Positions 44,235 to 53,187 of a stretch of DNA of 64,000 nucleotides are shown here, in pieces. This DNA comes from Brachybacterium sp. YJGR34. GTDB taxonomy: Bacteria > Actinomycetota > Actinomycetes > Actinomycetales > Dermabacteraceae. The stretch spans positions 1 through 64,000 of the forward strand of contig NZ_PNFB01000003.1 of NCBI RefSeq assembly GCF_003347015.1. The letters run 5' to 3'. The notes beneath the pieces were generated by a model. That model had not been told where the DNA came from, made no database searches, and saw only the letters and a list, made by a program, of their open reading frames with translations. The translations under genes and the position numbers were made by a program. Each line of letters opens with the position of its first letter. Position 1 is the first letter of the stretch.

Positions 44235-44897
44235 ATGAACGACACCACGCCTGATGCCGCTGCGGCCGACGCCAGCCCGGTGGAGGAGACGACCGCGCCC
44301 GCCCCGTCGACGGTGAGCCCGGCGACGGGCGACGCCGACCGTGGCACCGCGGAGAGCGCCGCGGAGCCCTCCGCTCCCTCCGCCGTGGAGGAGACCGAGG
44401 ACGAGGACCACCCGGGTGAGTCCTCCGAGGAGCGGCTGCGCCGGCTCGAGCAGGAGGGCGACATCGCGGCCGATTACCTCGAGGAGCTGCTGGACATCGC
44501 GGACCTCGACGGGGACATCGACATCGACGTGGACGGCGACCGCGCCTCCGTGGAGATCCGCGGCGCGGACCGGCTCGCCGACCTCAACCGCCCCAAGGGC
44601 GAGCTGCTGGACGCCCTGCAGGAGCTCGCGCGCCTGGCCGTGCAGACCGGCACCGGCAACCGGTCGCGGCTGATGCTCGACATCGGCGGCTTCCGCGCCG
44701 AGCACCGCAGCAGTCTCGAGGAGCTCGCAGCCGGGGCGATCGCCGAGGCGAAGTCCTCCGGCGCTCCGGTCCCGCTGCGCGCGATGAACCCCTTCGAGCG
44801 CAAGGTCGTCCATGACGTCGCCAAGCGCGAGGGTCTGCGGTCCGAGTCCGACGGTGACGGCAAGGACCGTCACGTCGTGATCTACCCGGCGTCCTGA
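44235..44897 (+). CDS. jag: Jag/KhpB-type KH-R3H RNA-binding protein
   Basis: A 220-residue protein. The N-terminal 60 residues are acidic and disordered. A KH domain follows (AADYLEELLDIADLDGDIDIDVDGDRASVEIRG, with the loop ADRLADLNRPKGELLDALQELARLAV), then an R3H domain (RNPFERKVVHDVAK-type segment AMNPFERKVVHDVAKREGLRSES). KhpB binds many RNAs and affects cell division in Gram-positives. GGAGGAC lies upstream of the ATG. It sits between yidC and rsmG, its conserved place. Confidence 0.93.
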   Translation: MNDTTPDAAAADASPVEETTAPAPSTVSPATGDADRGTAESAAEPSAPSAVEETEDEDHPGESSEERLRRLEQEGDIAADYLEELLDIADLDGDIDIDVDGDRASVEIRGADRLADLNRPKGELLDALQELARLAVQTGTGNRSRLMLDIGGFRAEHRSSLEELAAGAIAEAKSSGAPVPLRAMNPFERKVVHDVAKREGLRSESDGDGKDRHVVIYPAS

Positions 44898-44905
44898 GGC
44901 CTCCC

Positions 44906-45571
44906 GTGCTGTCCCTCCCGGACCACCTGCGCCCGTCGGCCGAACGGCTCTTCGGTGACCGGCTCGAGCTCGCCGAGCGCTTCGTCGACCTGCTCGCCGA
45001 GCAGGGGCCCGAGCGCGGGCTGATCGGTCCCCGTGAGGTCGAGCGGCTGTGGGAGCGGCACCTGATCAACTGCGCCCTCCTGGCCGACGCGATCCCCGCG
45101 GGGGCGCGCTTCGTCGCGGACGTCGGCTCCGGGGCGGGGCTGCCCGGGGTGGTCCTCGCGATCGCCCGGCCGGACCTGCGCATCGTGCTGATCGAGACCA
45201 TGCAGCGCCGCACCACCTGGCTCGAGGAGGTCGACGACCACCTGGGGCTCGACCTCGAGGTGGTCCGTGCCCGCGCCGAGGAGCTCCACGGTCGGCGCAG
45301 CTTCGAGGTGGTCACCGCCCGGGCGGTCGCGGCTCTGGACAAGCTCGCCCGCTGGACGCTGCCGCTGGTGGCCGACGACGGTGTTCTGCTGGCCATGAAG
45401 GGATCCTCGGCCGCCGAGGAGGTCGAGAAGGCCCGGCCCGTGCTGCGCCGGCTCGGCGGCGAGGACCCGACCGTCACCCGGTACGGGGTGGGCGAGGTCG
45501 AGGTTCCTACTACAGTGGTCCAAGTGCGTCGTCGAGCGATGGCGACCAGGAAGGGAGATCCACGTGGCTGA
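44906..45571 (+). CDS. rsmG: 16S rRNA (guanine-527-N7) methyltransferase
   Basis: A 221-residue SAM-dependent methyltransferase of the RsmG/GidB family. Visible motifs: EVERLWERHLINCALLADAIP, the SAM-binding ADVGSGAGLPGVVLAIARPD, VLIETMQRRTTWLEEV and TARAVAALDKLARW. It modifies G527 of 16S rRNA; loss gives low-level streptomycin resistance in several genera. GTG start eight bases after jag. Its 3' end overlaps the parA start by eight bases. Confidence 0.95.
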   Translation: MLSLPDHLRPSAERLFGDRLELAERFVDLLAEQGPERGLIGPREVERLWERHLINCALLADAIPAGARFVADVGSGAGLPGVVLAIARPDLRIVLIETMQRRTTWLEEVDDHLGLDLEVVRARAEELHGRRSFEVVTARAVAALDKLARWTLPLVADDGVLLAMKGSSAAEEVEKARPVLRRLGGEDPTVTRYGVGEVEVPTTVVQVRRRAMATRKGDPRG

Positions 45572-46487
45572 GCAGCGCGATGAGTCCTCCCCGGGACAGG
45601 GCGCGATGGAAGACACCCCGCTCATGCGCGAGCTCACCCGGGACCACGCCCGTCGCAGGAAGCTCGAGGGTCTGGAGTTCGGGCATCCGGACACCACACG
45701 CATCATCACCATCGCCAACCAGAAGGGCGGGGTCGGCAAGACCTCGACGACGGTCAACCTCGCGGCCGCCCTGTCGATGGGCGGGCTCGAGGTGCTGGTC
45801 ATCGATGCGGACCCCCAGGGGAACACCTCGACCGCGCTGAGCATCGAGCATCATGCCGAGGTGCCGAGCATGTACGAGGTCCTCGTGGAGTCCGCTCCGC
45901 TGTCCGATGTCGTGCAGGACGTCCCGGACATGCCGCACCTGCACTGCGCCCCGGCGACCATCAACCTCTCGGGCGCGGAGATCGAGCTGGTCTCCCTGGT
46001 GGCCCGCGAGAACCGTCTGCGCAACGCGATCCGGGAGTACCTCGAGCAGCGCGAGGAGCGGGGGGAGGTCCGCCTGGACTACGTGCTCGTGGACTGCCCG
46101 CCGTCCCTGGGCCTGCTGACCGTCAACGCGCTGGTCGCGGCCCGTGAGGTGCTGATCCCGATCCAGGCCGAGTACTACGCGCTCGAGGGACTCTCGCTGC
46201 TGCTGAACAACATCGACCTGATCCGCCAGCACCTCAATCCCGAGCTCGTGGTCTCCACGATCATGCTGACCATGTTCGACGCCCGTACCCGGCTGGCCTC
46301 ACAGGTCGCCCAGGACGTGCGTGACCACTTCCCGGAGCAGACGCTCGAGACCTCGATCCCGCGGTCCGTGAGGATCTCCGAGGCGCCGAGCTACGGCCAG
46401 ACCGTGCTGACCTACGATCCGGGATCCAGCGGTGCGCTGGCATACCGGGCGGCGGCCTACGAGCTGAACACACGACCCGCTCCCTGA
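45564..46487 (+). CDS. parA: Chromosome partitioning ATPase ParA (Soj)
   Basis: A 307-residue deviant-Walker ATPase. The P-loop is IANQKGGVGKTSTTVNLAAAL with the signature lysine; further motifs are LVIDADPQGNTSTAL and DYVLVDCPPSLGLLTVNALVAA. It binds DNA non-specifically as an ATP dimer and moves ParB-parS complexes. The GTG at 45564 has AAGGGAGA upstream. The N-terminal 45 residues before TRIITIAN are a charged extension common in actinobacteria. parB follows 84 bases downstream. Confidence 0.96.
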   Translation: MAEQRDESSPGQGAMEDTPLMRELTRDHARRRKLEGLEFGHPDTTRIITIANQKGGVGKTSTTVNLAAALSMGGLEVLVIDADPQGNTSTALSIEHHAEVPSMYEVLVESAPLSDVVQDVPDMPHLHCAPATINLSGAEIELVSLVARENRLRNAIREYLEQREERGEVRLDYVLVDCPPSLGLLTVNALVAAREVLIPIQAEYYALEGLSLLLNNIDLIRQHLNPELVVSTIMLTMFDARTRLASQVAQDVRDHFPEQTLETSIPRSVRISEAPSYGQTVLTYDPGSSGALAYRAAAYELNTRPAP

Positions 46488-46571
46488 CCTCCGATCGGTC
46501 GTGGGCCGCGATGACGCGCCCCGCCTCCGATCTCCCTGCTGGTGACGACATTTCTCGGAAGGACAACGGCC

Positions 46572-48524
46572 ATGACGCAGAAGCGAGGACTCGGTCGAGG
46601 ACTCGGTGCCCTGATCCCGGGCGCCGGCTCGACGCCTGCGCCGGATCCCGAGCTGCGCACCCGCACCCGTCCGTCCCCCGAGCCCGAGACGCGTGCGTCC
46701 ACCCGTCCGGTGGACATGTTCTTCTCCGGCGAGGAGGTGCGGGCCGACGGCGCCGCGCAGCGTGGGCGCCCCGGTCCCCGTGACCTGGCGACCGACATGG
46801 CCCGCGCCGCGGCACAGCGCCGCGAGCGGGCTGGTGCGCGCAGCACGGCCGCGGCGGAGGCGGAGAGCTCCCAGGTCGCCGCGGAGCCGGCCTCGACCAC
46901 CCCGACGCGCAGCACGAGCCGCTCGACGAAGGCCACGGCGAAGAGCGCCCCGAAGACCGGCTCGAAAAGTGCACCGAAGACCAGCGCGAAGAGCGCCCCG
47001 AAGACCAGTTCGACGAGCGCACCGAGTGCCGGCTCGAAGAGCGCGGGGAAGGCCTCGGCGAAGAGTGCGCCCACGGCTGCCTCCTCCACGAGTTCCTCGA
47101 AGCGTGCTGGGGCCGCGAAGAGCGAGTCCGGCACCCGCCCGACTGCCAAGAAGTCCTCCAGCGCCTCGTCGTCGCGGAAGGCTTCGACCACGAGCGGCGG
47201 CAGCCGGTCCGCGAAGGCTGCGGTGTCCTCCGGGGCGGCGGCTCCGGCCCCGCAGAGCGTCGAGGAGCAGACGTCTGCGCAGCAGCCGGCCCCGACGCCC
47301 CCCGAGGTCTCGGCACCGACTTCGCCGCCCGCTCCCGTGGCGGACGACGCTGCCGCGACCCTGCCGACGGATCCGGCCACGGACGACACCCCCGTGGTGG
47401 ACGTCGAGCCGGTCGCCTCCACCCCGGTGCGCGCCACCGCGGACGAGCCCGCTCCCGCCGCGGAGAAGGAGCCGTCCTCGGCAGCGCCCGTGGCATCGAC
47501 CGAGATCCCTGCAGAGGCCGGCACCGCCGTGGAGGCCGACTCGTCGGCGGAGACGGAGTCCGCGCCGACGAGCCCGGAGCCCGTGAGCCCGGAGCCCGCC
47601 ATCGCGGAGCGCACCAGCCCGGAGCCCGCCACTGCGGAGCCCGGGCGTTCGGAGCAGGCAGAGGACTCCTCCTCGTCGCGACTGCTCAGCGTCCCCGGGG
47701 CGGAGTTCGCGGAGATCCCGATCCATGAGGTGCGCGAGAACCCGCGCAATCCCCGCACCCTGTTCGACGAGGACGAACTCGACGAGCTCGCGTACTCGCT
47801 GCGCGAGGTCGGCGTGCTGCAGCCCGTGGTGGTCCGCCCGATCCCGGTCACGGAGGACGGCGAGTCCTTCGAGCTGGTCATGGGCGAGCGCCGGTGGCGT
47901 GCCGCCCGCCGCGCCGGCCTCACCTCGATCCCCGCGATCATCCGCGAGACGAGCGATGACGACCTGCTGCGGGATGCGCTGCTGGAGAACCTGCACCGCA
48001 CCCAGCTCAACCCCCTGGAGGAGGCGAACGCGTACCAACAGCTGCTGGACGACTTCGGCTGCACCCAGGACGAGCTCGGCGAGCGGATCGGCCGTTCCCG
48101 CCCGCAGATCACCAACACGCTCCGTCTCCTGCGCCTCCCCGCTCTCGTGCAGCGTCGCCTGGCCAGTGGTGCGATCAGCGCGGGACACGCGCGCGCCCTG
48201 CTCTCCCTGGACGATCCGGCGCTGATGGAAGAGCTCGCCCAGCGGATCGTGTCCGAGGGTCTGTCGGTGCGTGCGGTCGAGCGTCTCGTGGCTCGCGGCG
48301 AGCTGCAGCAGCCGACGCGGACGCCACGGCGCAGCACCTATGATCCCCATGTGGTGGAGCTGACCAGTCGGCTCTCGAACCGCCTCGAGGCGCCCGTCCG
48401 CATCGACGTCGGCAAGCGCAAGGGTCGGATCACGCTGGAGTTCTCGAACCTCGAGGATCTGGAGCGGCTCGTGGAGAACATGGGCCTGGACGCCACGCTG
48501 CTGGCCTCCGACGAGCACGCCTGA
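46572..48524 (+). CDS. parB: Chromosome partitioning protein ParB with a very long disordered linker
   Basis: A 650-residue ParB, about twice the usual 300-380. Residues 1-20 are the ParA-contact peptide (MTQKRGLGRGLGALIPG). The conserved core begins only at about 379. It holds box I (RENPRNPRTLFDEDELDELAYSLREVGVLQPVVV), the CTP-binding GERRWRAARRAGL (438-450), the helix-turn-helix ELGERIGRSRPQITNTLRLLRLP and the C-terminal dimerisation domain. Residues 80-375 are low complexity. One lysine-rich part has SAPKT repeats resembling histone H1/HupB tails (about 120-220); a following acidic Pro/Ala/Glu part runs to 375. The ATG at 46572 gives the canonical N-terminus; the in-frame ATG 30 bases upstream is unlikely. 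About 18 parS-like sites follow the gene. Confidence 0.95.
   Translation: MTQKRGLGRGLGALIPGAGSTPAPDPELRTRTRPSPEPETRASTRPVDMFFSGEEVRADGAAQRGRPGPRDLATDMARAAAQRRERAGARSTAAAEAESSQVAAEPASTTPTRSTSRSTKATAKSAPKTGSKSAPKTSAKSAPKTSSTSAPSAGSKSAGKASAKSAPTAASSTSSSKRAGAAKSESGTRPTAKKSSSASSSRKASTTSGGSRSAKAAVSSGAAAPAPQSVEEQTSAQQPAPTPPEVSAPTSPPAPVADDAAATLPTDPATDDTPVVDVEPVASTPVRATADEPAPAAEKEPSSAAPVASTEIPAEAGTAVEADSSAETESAPTSPEPVSPEPAIAERTSPEPATAEPGRSEQAEDSSSSRLLSVPGAEFAEIPIHEVRENPRNPRTLFDEDELDELAYSLREVGVLQPVVVRPIPVTEDGESFELVMGERRWRAARRAGLTSIPAIIRETSDDDLLRDALLENLHRTQLNPLEEANAYQQLLDDFGCTQDELGERIGRSRPQITNTLRLLRLPALVQRRLASGAISAGHARALLSLDDPALMEELAQRIVSEGLSVRAVERLVARGELQQPTRTPRRSTYDPHVVELTSRLSNRLEAPVRIDVGKRKGRITLEFSNLEDLERLVENMGLDATLLASDEHA
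46944..47090 (+). repeat. SAPKT-type coding repeat in parB
   Basis: Degenerate tandem units encoding KSAPKT(G/S)xK, built on AAGAGCGCCCCGAAGACC. Such repeats expand and contract easily, so linker length probably varies between strains. Confidence 0.75.
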
Positions 48525-48540
48525 AGTCTGCAACTGTCAC

Positions 48541-48572
48541 GACGGGGTCCGCGCGATGGCGCGGGCCCCGTC
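48541..48572 (+). terminator. Terminator of the parAB transcript
   Basis: A 14-bp stem (GACGGGGTCCGCGC with GCGCGGGCCCCGTC, one G-U pair) and a GATG loop, 16 bases after the parB stop. Confidence 0.85.
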
Positions 48573-48886
48573 GTCGTCTGGGCACCCTGACGGGCAGGCA
48601 GGGCTGACCACTCGCCGCTGTGAGCTGTGTCACAGAGGGTCCCTGGTGTAGGTCGGAGGCTCCAGCGAGCTGCTGTGCCCCGTCCCCGAACACCCGGTGG
48701 AGGGACGGTGGGTGATCTTGCGTTGGCCCTGGTCACCACCTCTTTTTCCGCTGTCCACCATTGTGCAAAAGTCTGTGGACGACGGCTGACCGCAGGCCTT
48801 GTCGTCTCCACAACAGGAATCGCGCTCGCGTATGCATTGCGGCCCGACCGCGCCCACCTAGCTCAACAAGCGCGGACTCCGGCCCA

Positions 48887-50758
48887 TGTTCCACGGGAAA
48901 CGATGCCACGGGGGTCGGTAGCGAAGGACAGTGTGTCTGCACTGGCATGTCCGATGGGGAGGGCGGACTCGTTCGGTGTCATGCGTTCTACGTGAAACTC
49001 CTCGCGTGTGCGCTGTCGCGTGTCAGCGGACCGGTGAGCATCCGGCCGCTGCTCGTCCAGAGCACCTTCTACCCATCCGATTGCGCGCGATGCCGTTTCC
49101 CGTGAAACGCTAGCGAGTGGTCGCCGTCCCGTGCTGACGGAAGGCCCCAGCCCTCGACCGGGCACGAGCGGGCCTCGCTACCGCACCTCGGCGTCGCAGC
49201 CGTCGGGTGCATCTGCGTTCCGCCCCCGGGCGTTCTATGTGAAACATGGGCGCTGCGAGTGGCATGCGCTGCAGTAGTACGGCAGAAGGTAGCGCGGGAA
49301 TCAGTTGACCTCGATGACGTGTCGCCCAGTACCGTCGAAGCGAGTTCCACGTGAAGCATGGTGGAGGAGCTTGCGCACTGGCGGCATGCAAGGGGTCACG
49401 GTTTCACGTGAATCGTGCACTCGAGCCGTCGTACTTCGCTCGTGCCATGGCCACGCTCACCGTGCGCGGTGCCACGTGAAACCCTCGCGGGCCGACGAGC
49501 CAGCTGAGCAGTACCGCCCGTCCCCGTCCCCGCTCCTGCGTTGCCAGGGCTTGAGTGCGGAAGCTGGAGCGATTGTCCTCGGACCCGCCACTGGTGCGCG
49601 CTGCTCAGAGTTTCCCGTGAAACACGGTGAGGGCAGGCGAGCTTCCGATTCCCGGCTTCCCGTGAAACGCGTTGACCCCCGGATGGCCGGCCAGTGCCGT
49701 CAACGGTGGTACCCGGCACTCGCGACCGGTGCGGATTCTGGTAGTGGACGTACACGTGCCGATCTGAGGAGCTCGTCGCGAGGCGCGCGAGTGCGCGATC
49801 GCGGACCTCTGGCCTCGAAAGATTCCTGCCATGCTCGCCATGCTGACGCTGCTACGTCGTCTCCGACGGCGTTCTACACTGCCCGATCGTGTTTCCCGTG
49901 AAACTCCGTGCAGGCCTACCCCAGAGGCCGAGAGCGTCATGCTGCGATTCTGTCGCGACTCCGCGTCCGGGGATGGAGGGAGGTTCACGTGAAACTCTCG
50001 GCGTCATCGCCACGAGACGGCCTCCGATGCTGAGGCGTTGAGGCCAGCTCCTTGCAGAGATGCATCCGGCCCGACGGGACACTGGGGAGTGTCGCTGGTC
50101 GTAGTGATCAGTGGTCACTTTACGGCCCGTGTCTCCTCGGTTCCCCGTGAAACATCAAGAGATCTCCGTACTGCGGCGTGTCCGGGGCTTGTCCACCTTT
50201 GACAACAGCAGGTGCGTGCCTTGGCGTCCGGTACACGCATGTTTGTCGTGAAACGTTGAGGCTGCGGTGCGTGTTGAGCACGAGCTGGCGCAAAGCGTGG
50301 CTCATCAAGGAGTGGCGGACATCACATGCTTTGCGTGCAGCCAGAGCGGATCGGCATGAGCGGCCCGCTGGGGAGGACGTTTCCCATGGAACCCCCCAGT
50401 TCGCGGCGCGACAACACTTCCGCACGCAGTGTTTCACGCGAAACGGCGCAGTGATCACAGCACGGTTCTGCAGGAAGTGCGGTCCATCTCGCGTTCACCG
50501 CGTGCGAGTTTCACAGTGAACGCGTGGCGAGGAGAGGTCGACGCCGCGACCCGAGCGGTGCATGAACAGAGGGTGGCGAGCAGATGGCGGCCACGCTCCG
50601 CTGCGCTCTGTCACGTGGAACAGGCGCCGGTCGTGATGCGGTGCGGAGCGGTTGTGGATACTCGCGGCGCAGCTGTGCACAGTGTGCGTAACTCTGTGGA
50701 CAACGCTCTTCCTTCCGGTGGATGACAAGAGCGTCGAGAGGATGTTCCACAGGAAACC
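48887..50758. repeat. Array of about 18 parS-like ParB binding sites
   Basis: 16-mers resembling TGTTTCACGTGAAACA start at 48887, 48984, 49094, 49231, 49343, 49400, 49468, 49609, 49654, 49890, 49981, 50139, 50240, 50378, 50430, 50507 (one-base insertion), 50607 and 50743. The best, with 14 of 16 matches, are 49609, 49890 and 50430; most score 12-13, and 50378 scores 11. None is perfect. Spacings run 45-236 bp, mean near 110. Ten sites keep GTGAAAC intact on the right half with a decayed left half, so the array has a common orientation. It directly follows parAB, making it a strong candidate for the chromosomal centromere. Confidence 0.82.
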
Positions 50759-50913
50759 GGAGATGCTGCAACCCGGCGTAGGAGCATCACTGCAGGTCAG
50801 GAGCCTTCAGTGAGTGCCTTCGCGGTACCATCCATCCACACACCACTGTGGATAACACTGTGGACGGAGGCGTGGCAGGATGTGGACGGCGGTGTGGACA
50901 GGCATGTGGACAA
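50653..50913. promoter_or_regulatory. Phased DnaA-box cluster
   Basis: TGTGGATAC (50653), perfect TGTGGACAA (50695), perfect TGTGGATAA (50847), TGTGGACGG (50859), TGTGGACGG (50881), TGTGGACAG (50893) and perfect TGTGGACAA (50905), all on one strand. Start spacings in the last five are 12, 22, 12 and 12 bp. The first pair (50847/50859) is the inverted form of the doublet found at 39895 and 41357. This is denser than the dnaA-dnaN gap and may be an origin subregion or a DnaA titration site. Confidence 0.7.
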
Positions 50914-51019
50914 GTGCGACGGTGCACGTCAGGCTGGGTCGTCGGTGTGCGGTGGCGGGGGGTGCGGGCCGCCTGCGGTCGGGGTCAGATCCGGCGACCA
51001 GCTCCCCGGGGGAGGAGTT

Positions 51020-51424
51020 CTACGGTCGCCAGACGGCTCGGGGACCGAACTCCTCATCGATCTCGTGCTTGGGCAGTGCGCCGCTGCGTCGATGCACCAG
51101 TTTCCAGGGCCCGGGGAGAGACGTCTCCTCGCCCGCCGGGGTGCGGCCGTCCAGGCGCTCGACCGTCGGCGTGGCAGGGTCGGTGGTCCCCGCCGTCGCA
51201 GGCAGCGCGCCGATCCATGTCGGCAGCACCTCGACCTGCAGTTGGTCGAGGATCTCCTCGGAGGGATCCTCGACGAGGAGTGTGGTCACCTCGGTGCCCC
51301 AGCGCCGACCGAGCTCCAGGAGCACGGTCGGCGCCGGACGGGAGGGCCCCGCCCAGTCGGCGCTCACGAGGACCACCACGGGGGCGCCCTCGTCCGGCAG
51401 GGGCGGCGTGGACGGGGTCCTCAT
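51020..51424 (-). CDS. Thioredoxin-fold protein lacking both active-site cysteines
   Basis: A 134-residue thioredoxin-like protein. The strand and active-site loop read VVVLVSADWAGPSRPAPTVLLELGRRW, so the WCGPCR of thioredoxin is WAGPSR: both catalytic cysteines are replaced. The cis-proline region is kept (VEVLPTWIG). A C-terminal extension of about 50 residues follows. It cannot be a disulfide reductase by the normal mechanism, so it may be a binding or scaffold protein. It lies 23 bases downstream of trxB, exactly where trxA is expected in actinobacteria, and no catalytic thioredoxin is encoded in this window. Confidence 0.82.
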   Translation of the reverse strand: MRTPSTPPLPDEGAPVVVLVSADWAGPSRPAPTVLLELGRRWGTEVTTLLVEDPSEEILDQLQVEVLPTWIGALPATAGTTDPATPTVERLDGRTPAGEETSLPGPWKLVHRRSGALPKHEIDEEFGPRAVWRP

Positions 51425-51447
51425 CTGTGGTCGCCGGAGCGGAGCGA

Positions 51448-52521
51448 TCAGCGGGCGGCGGGCTCGGGGAGCGCGTCGGCGGCGCTGTCGACCTCGGCGG
51501 CCGCGCGGTCGGCGAGCCAGCGCTCGGCGTCCAGGGCGGCCTGGCAGCCGGTGCCGGCGGCCGTGATGGCCTGGCGGTAGGTGTGGTCCACGACGTCGCC
51601 GGCGGCGAAGACACCGGGGAGCGAGGTGTAGGTGCTCCTCCCCTGGCAGACGATGTAGCCCTCGTCGTCGAGCTCGAGCTTCCCGCGCACGAGGTCGGTG
51701 CGGGGCAGATGCCCGATCGCCTCGAAGACGGCGGAGGTCGCCACCACCCGCTCCTGGCCGGTGACCGTGTCGCGCAGGGTCACGGACTCGACCTTCTCGG
51801 TGCCGTTGATGCTCACCAGCTCGGAGTTCCACGCGAAGGAGAGCTTGGGGTCGGACTCGGCGCGGCGCGCCATGATCTTCGAGGCCCGCAGCTCGTCGCG
51901 ACGATGGACGAGGGTGACGGACTTCCCGAAGCGGGTGAGGAAGGTGGCCTCCTCGACGGCGCTGTCCCCACCGCCGACCACGATGATGTCCTGGTCCTTG
52001 AAGAAGAATCCGTCGCAGGTCGCGCACCAGCTGACGCCCTTGCCGGACAGCTCGCTCTCACCGTCGACGCCGAGCTTGCGGTAGGCGGAGCCGGTGGTGA
52101 TGATGATGGATCGCGCGCGATAGACGGTGCCGTCGTCGAGGGTGACGGTCTTGATGTCGCCCTCGAGCTGGAGATCCACGGCGTCCTCGTAGATGACCTC
52201 GGCACCGAAGCGCTCGGCCTGCTCCTGCATGGCGGTCATGAGCTCCGGGCCCTGGATACCGGTGGGGAAGCCCGGGAAGTTCTCGACGTCGGTGGTGGTC
52301 ATGAGGGCACCGCCGGCATCCAGCGCGCCGGCGACGACGATCGGCGCCATCTCCGCACGCGCGGTGTAGACGGCGGCCGTGTAGCCCGCCGGGCCGGATC
52401 CGACGATGACGACCTCGTGGACGGTCTCGTCGGCCGGGGTCTCCGGTGCCGTGACCGGAGTGACCTTCGCGGCCGGCGCGGGGCCGCCGAGGATGTTGAG
52501 GGCCTGGATGGGCTGCGACAT
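51448..52521 (-). CDS. trxB: Thioredoxin reductase
   Basis: A 357-residue low-Mr thioredoxin reductase. FAD binding: [20 protein letters not shown]; redox-active disulfide C166/C169 in [16 protein letters not shown] binding [20 protein letters not shown]-terminal FAD contact [33 protein letters not shown]. An N-terminal extension of about 33 residues precedes the core. It reduces thioredoxin with NADPH. GGAAGGA precedes the ATG. The partner gene downstream encodes a cysteine-less thioredoxin fold, so its real substrate must be elsewhere. Confidence 0.96.
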   Translation of the reverse strand: MSQPIQALNILGGPAPAAKVTPVTAPETPADETVHEVVIVGSGPAGYTAAVYTARAEMAPIVVAGALDAGGALMTTTDVENFPGFPTGIQGPELMTAMQEQAERFGAEVIYEDAVDLQLEGDIKTVTLDDGTVYRARSIIITTGSAYRKLGVDGESELSGKGVSWCATCDGFFFKDQDIIVVGGGDSAVEEATFLTRFGKSVTLVHRRDELRASKIMARRAESDPKLSFAWNSELVSINGTEKVESVTLRDTVTGQERVVATSAVFEAIGHLPRTDLVRGKLELDDEGYIVCQGRSTYTSLPGVFAAGDVVDHTYRQAITAAGTGCQAALDAERWLADRAAAEVDSAADALPEPAAR

Positions 52522-52621
52522 GGGTGGTGTCCTTCCGTGAGGATGGTCGAGGGCGGTCAGCGGGAGGACCGTCGTCCAGTATGGAGCAGGTGGATCGTGA
52601 GGGCCGGGCCGGGGTGCGTGC

Positions 52622-53187
52622 TCAGAGCGAGCCGATCATCACGTGCCCGGACCAGAGCCGATCGGAGGCGGGGTCGGCGGTCGCATCGTCGTCTGCCCCG
52701 CACCCGGGAAGGACCACGGTCGCCGAGACCGTCCCCCCGTTCGCGCGCAGCGTGTCGCGGTCCATCGGGCCGTGGACCAGCAGCCAGCCCTGAGTCTCCT
52801 CGGCGCCCCACGCGACCTCCTCCATGATCAGGATCGATTCATCGAGCCCCTGCTCCCGCAGGCACTGACCGGCGTTGAAGCTCGTCTTGGGCTGGATCGA
52901 CCCGGTGTCGACGAGCCGCTGCACCTCCGTACCGACGGTCATCTCCGTGACAACGGGCAGACCGGAGGAATTCTTCCCGGCCCCGGAGCTCGAGTCCACC
53001 GCCGAGGCGGCCGAGAAGGACTGACTGGTGGTGGAGACCTGCAGCGATGCCGTGAGCTGAAGACCCAGCAGCCCGGCCCCGATCAGTGCGACGAGCACCA
53101 CCCATACCGGGATCCCGAGGACCATGCCGAAGCGTGATCTCGTCCCGCGCCCACGGCGCATCGTCCCCCTGCGCAGGGCGCGCGGCG

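Larger units (their letters stand above)
48573..51019. other. Gene-free 2.4-kb centromere/origin-like region
   Basis: No supportable gene. Short open frames exist on both strands, but they lack ribosome sites, homology-like motifs and the strong third-position GC bias of real genes nearby. Contents in order: DnaA-box-like CTGTCCACC (48751) and TGTGGACGA (48774) near a short T-rich patch; about 18 parS-like sites (48887-50758); one more DnaA-like box TTGTCCACC (50189); then the DnaA-box cluster at 50653-50913. Base composition is visibly less GC-biased than the flanking genes. Confidence 0.8.

Noticed and set aside
41742-44873. A 1043-codon minus-strand frame opposite rpmH-jag
   Set aside because: It is antisense to well-identified conserved genes, so a composition artefact.
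49305-49901. Open frames of 100-200 codons in the parS region, on both strands
   Set aside because: They lack ribosome sites and recognisable motifs. Their translations are Arg/Ser/Cys-rich as expected of random reading, they overlap each other, and the DNA lacks the strong third-position GC bias of neighbouring genes.
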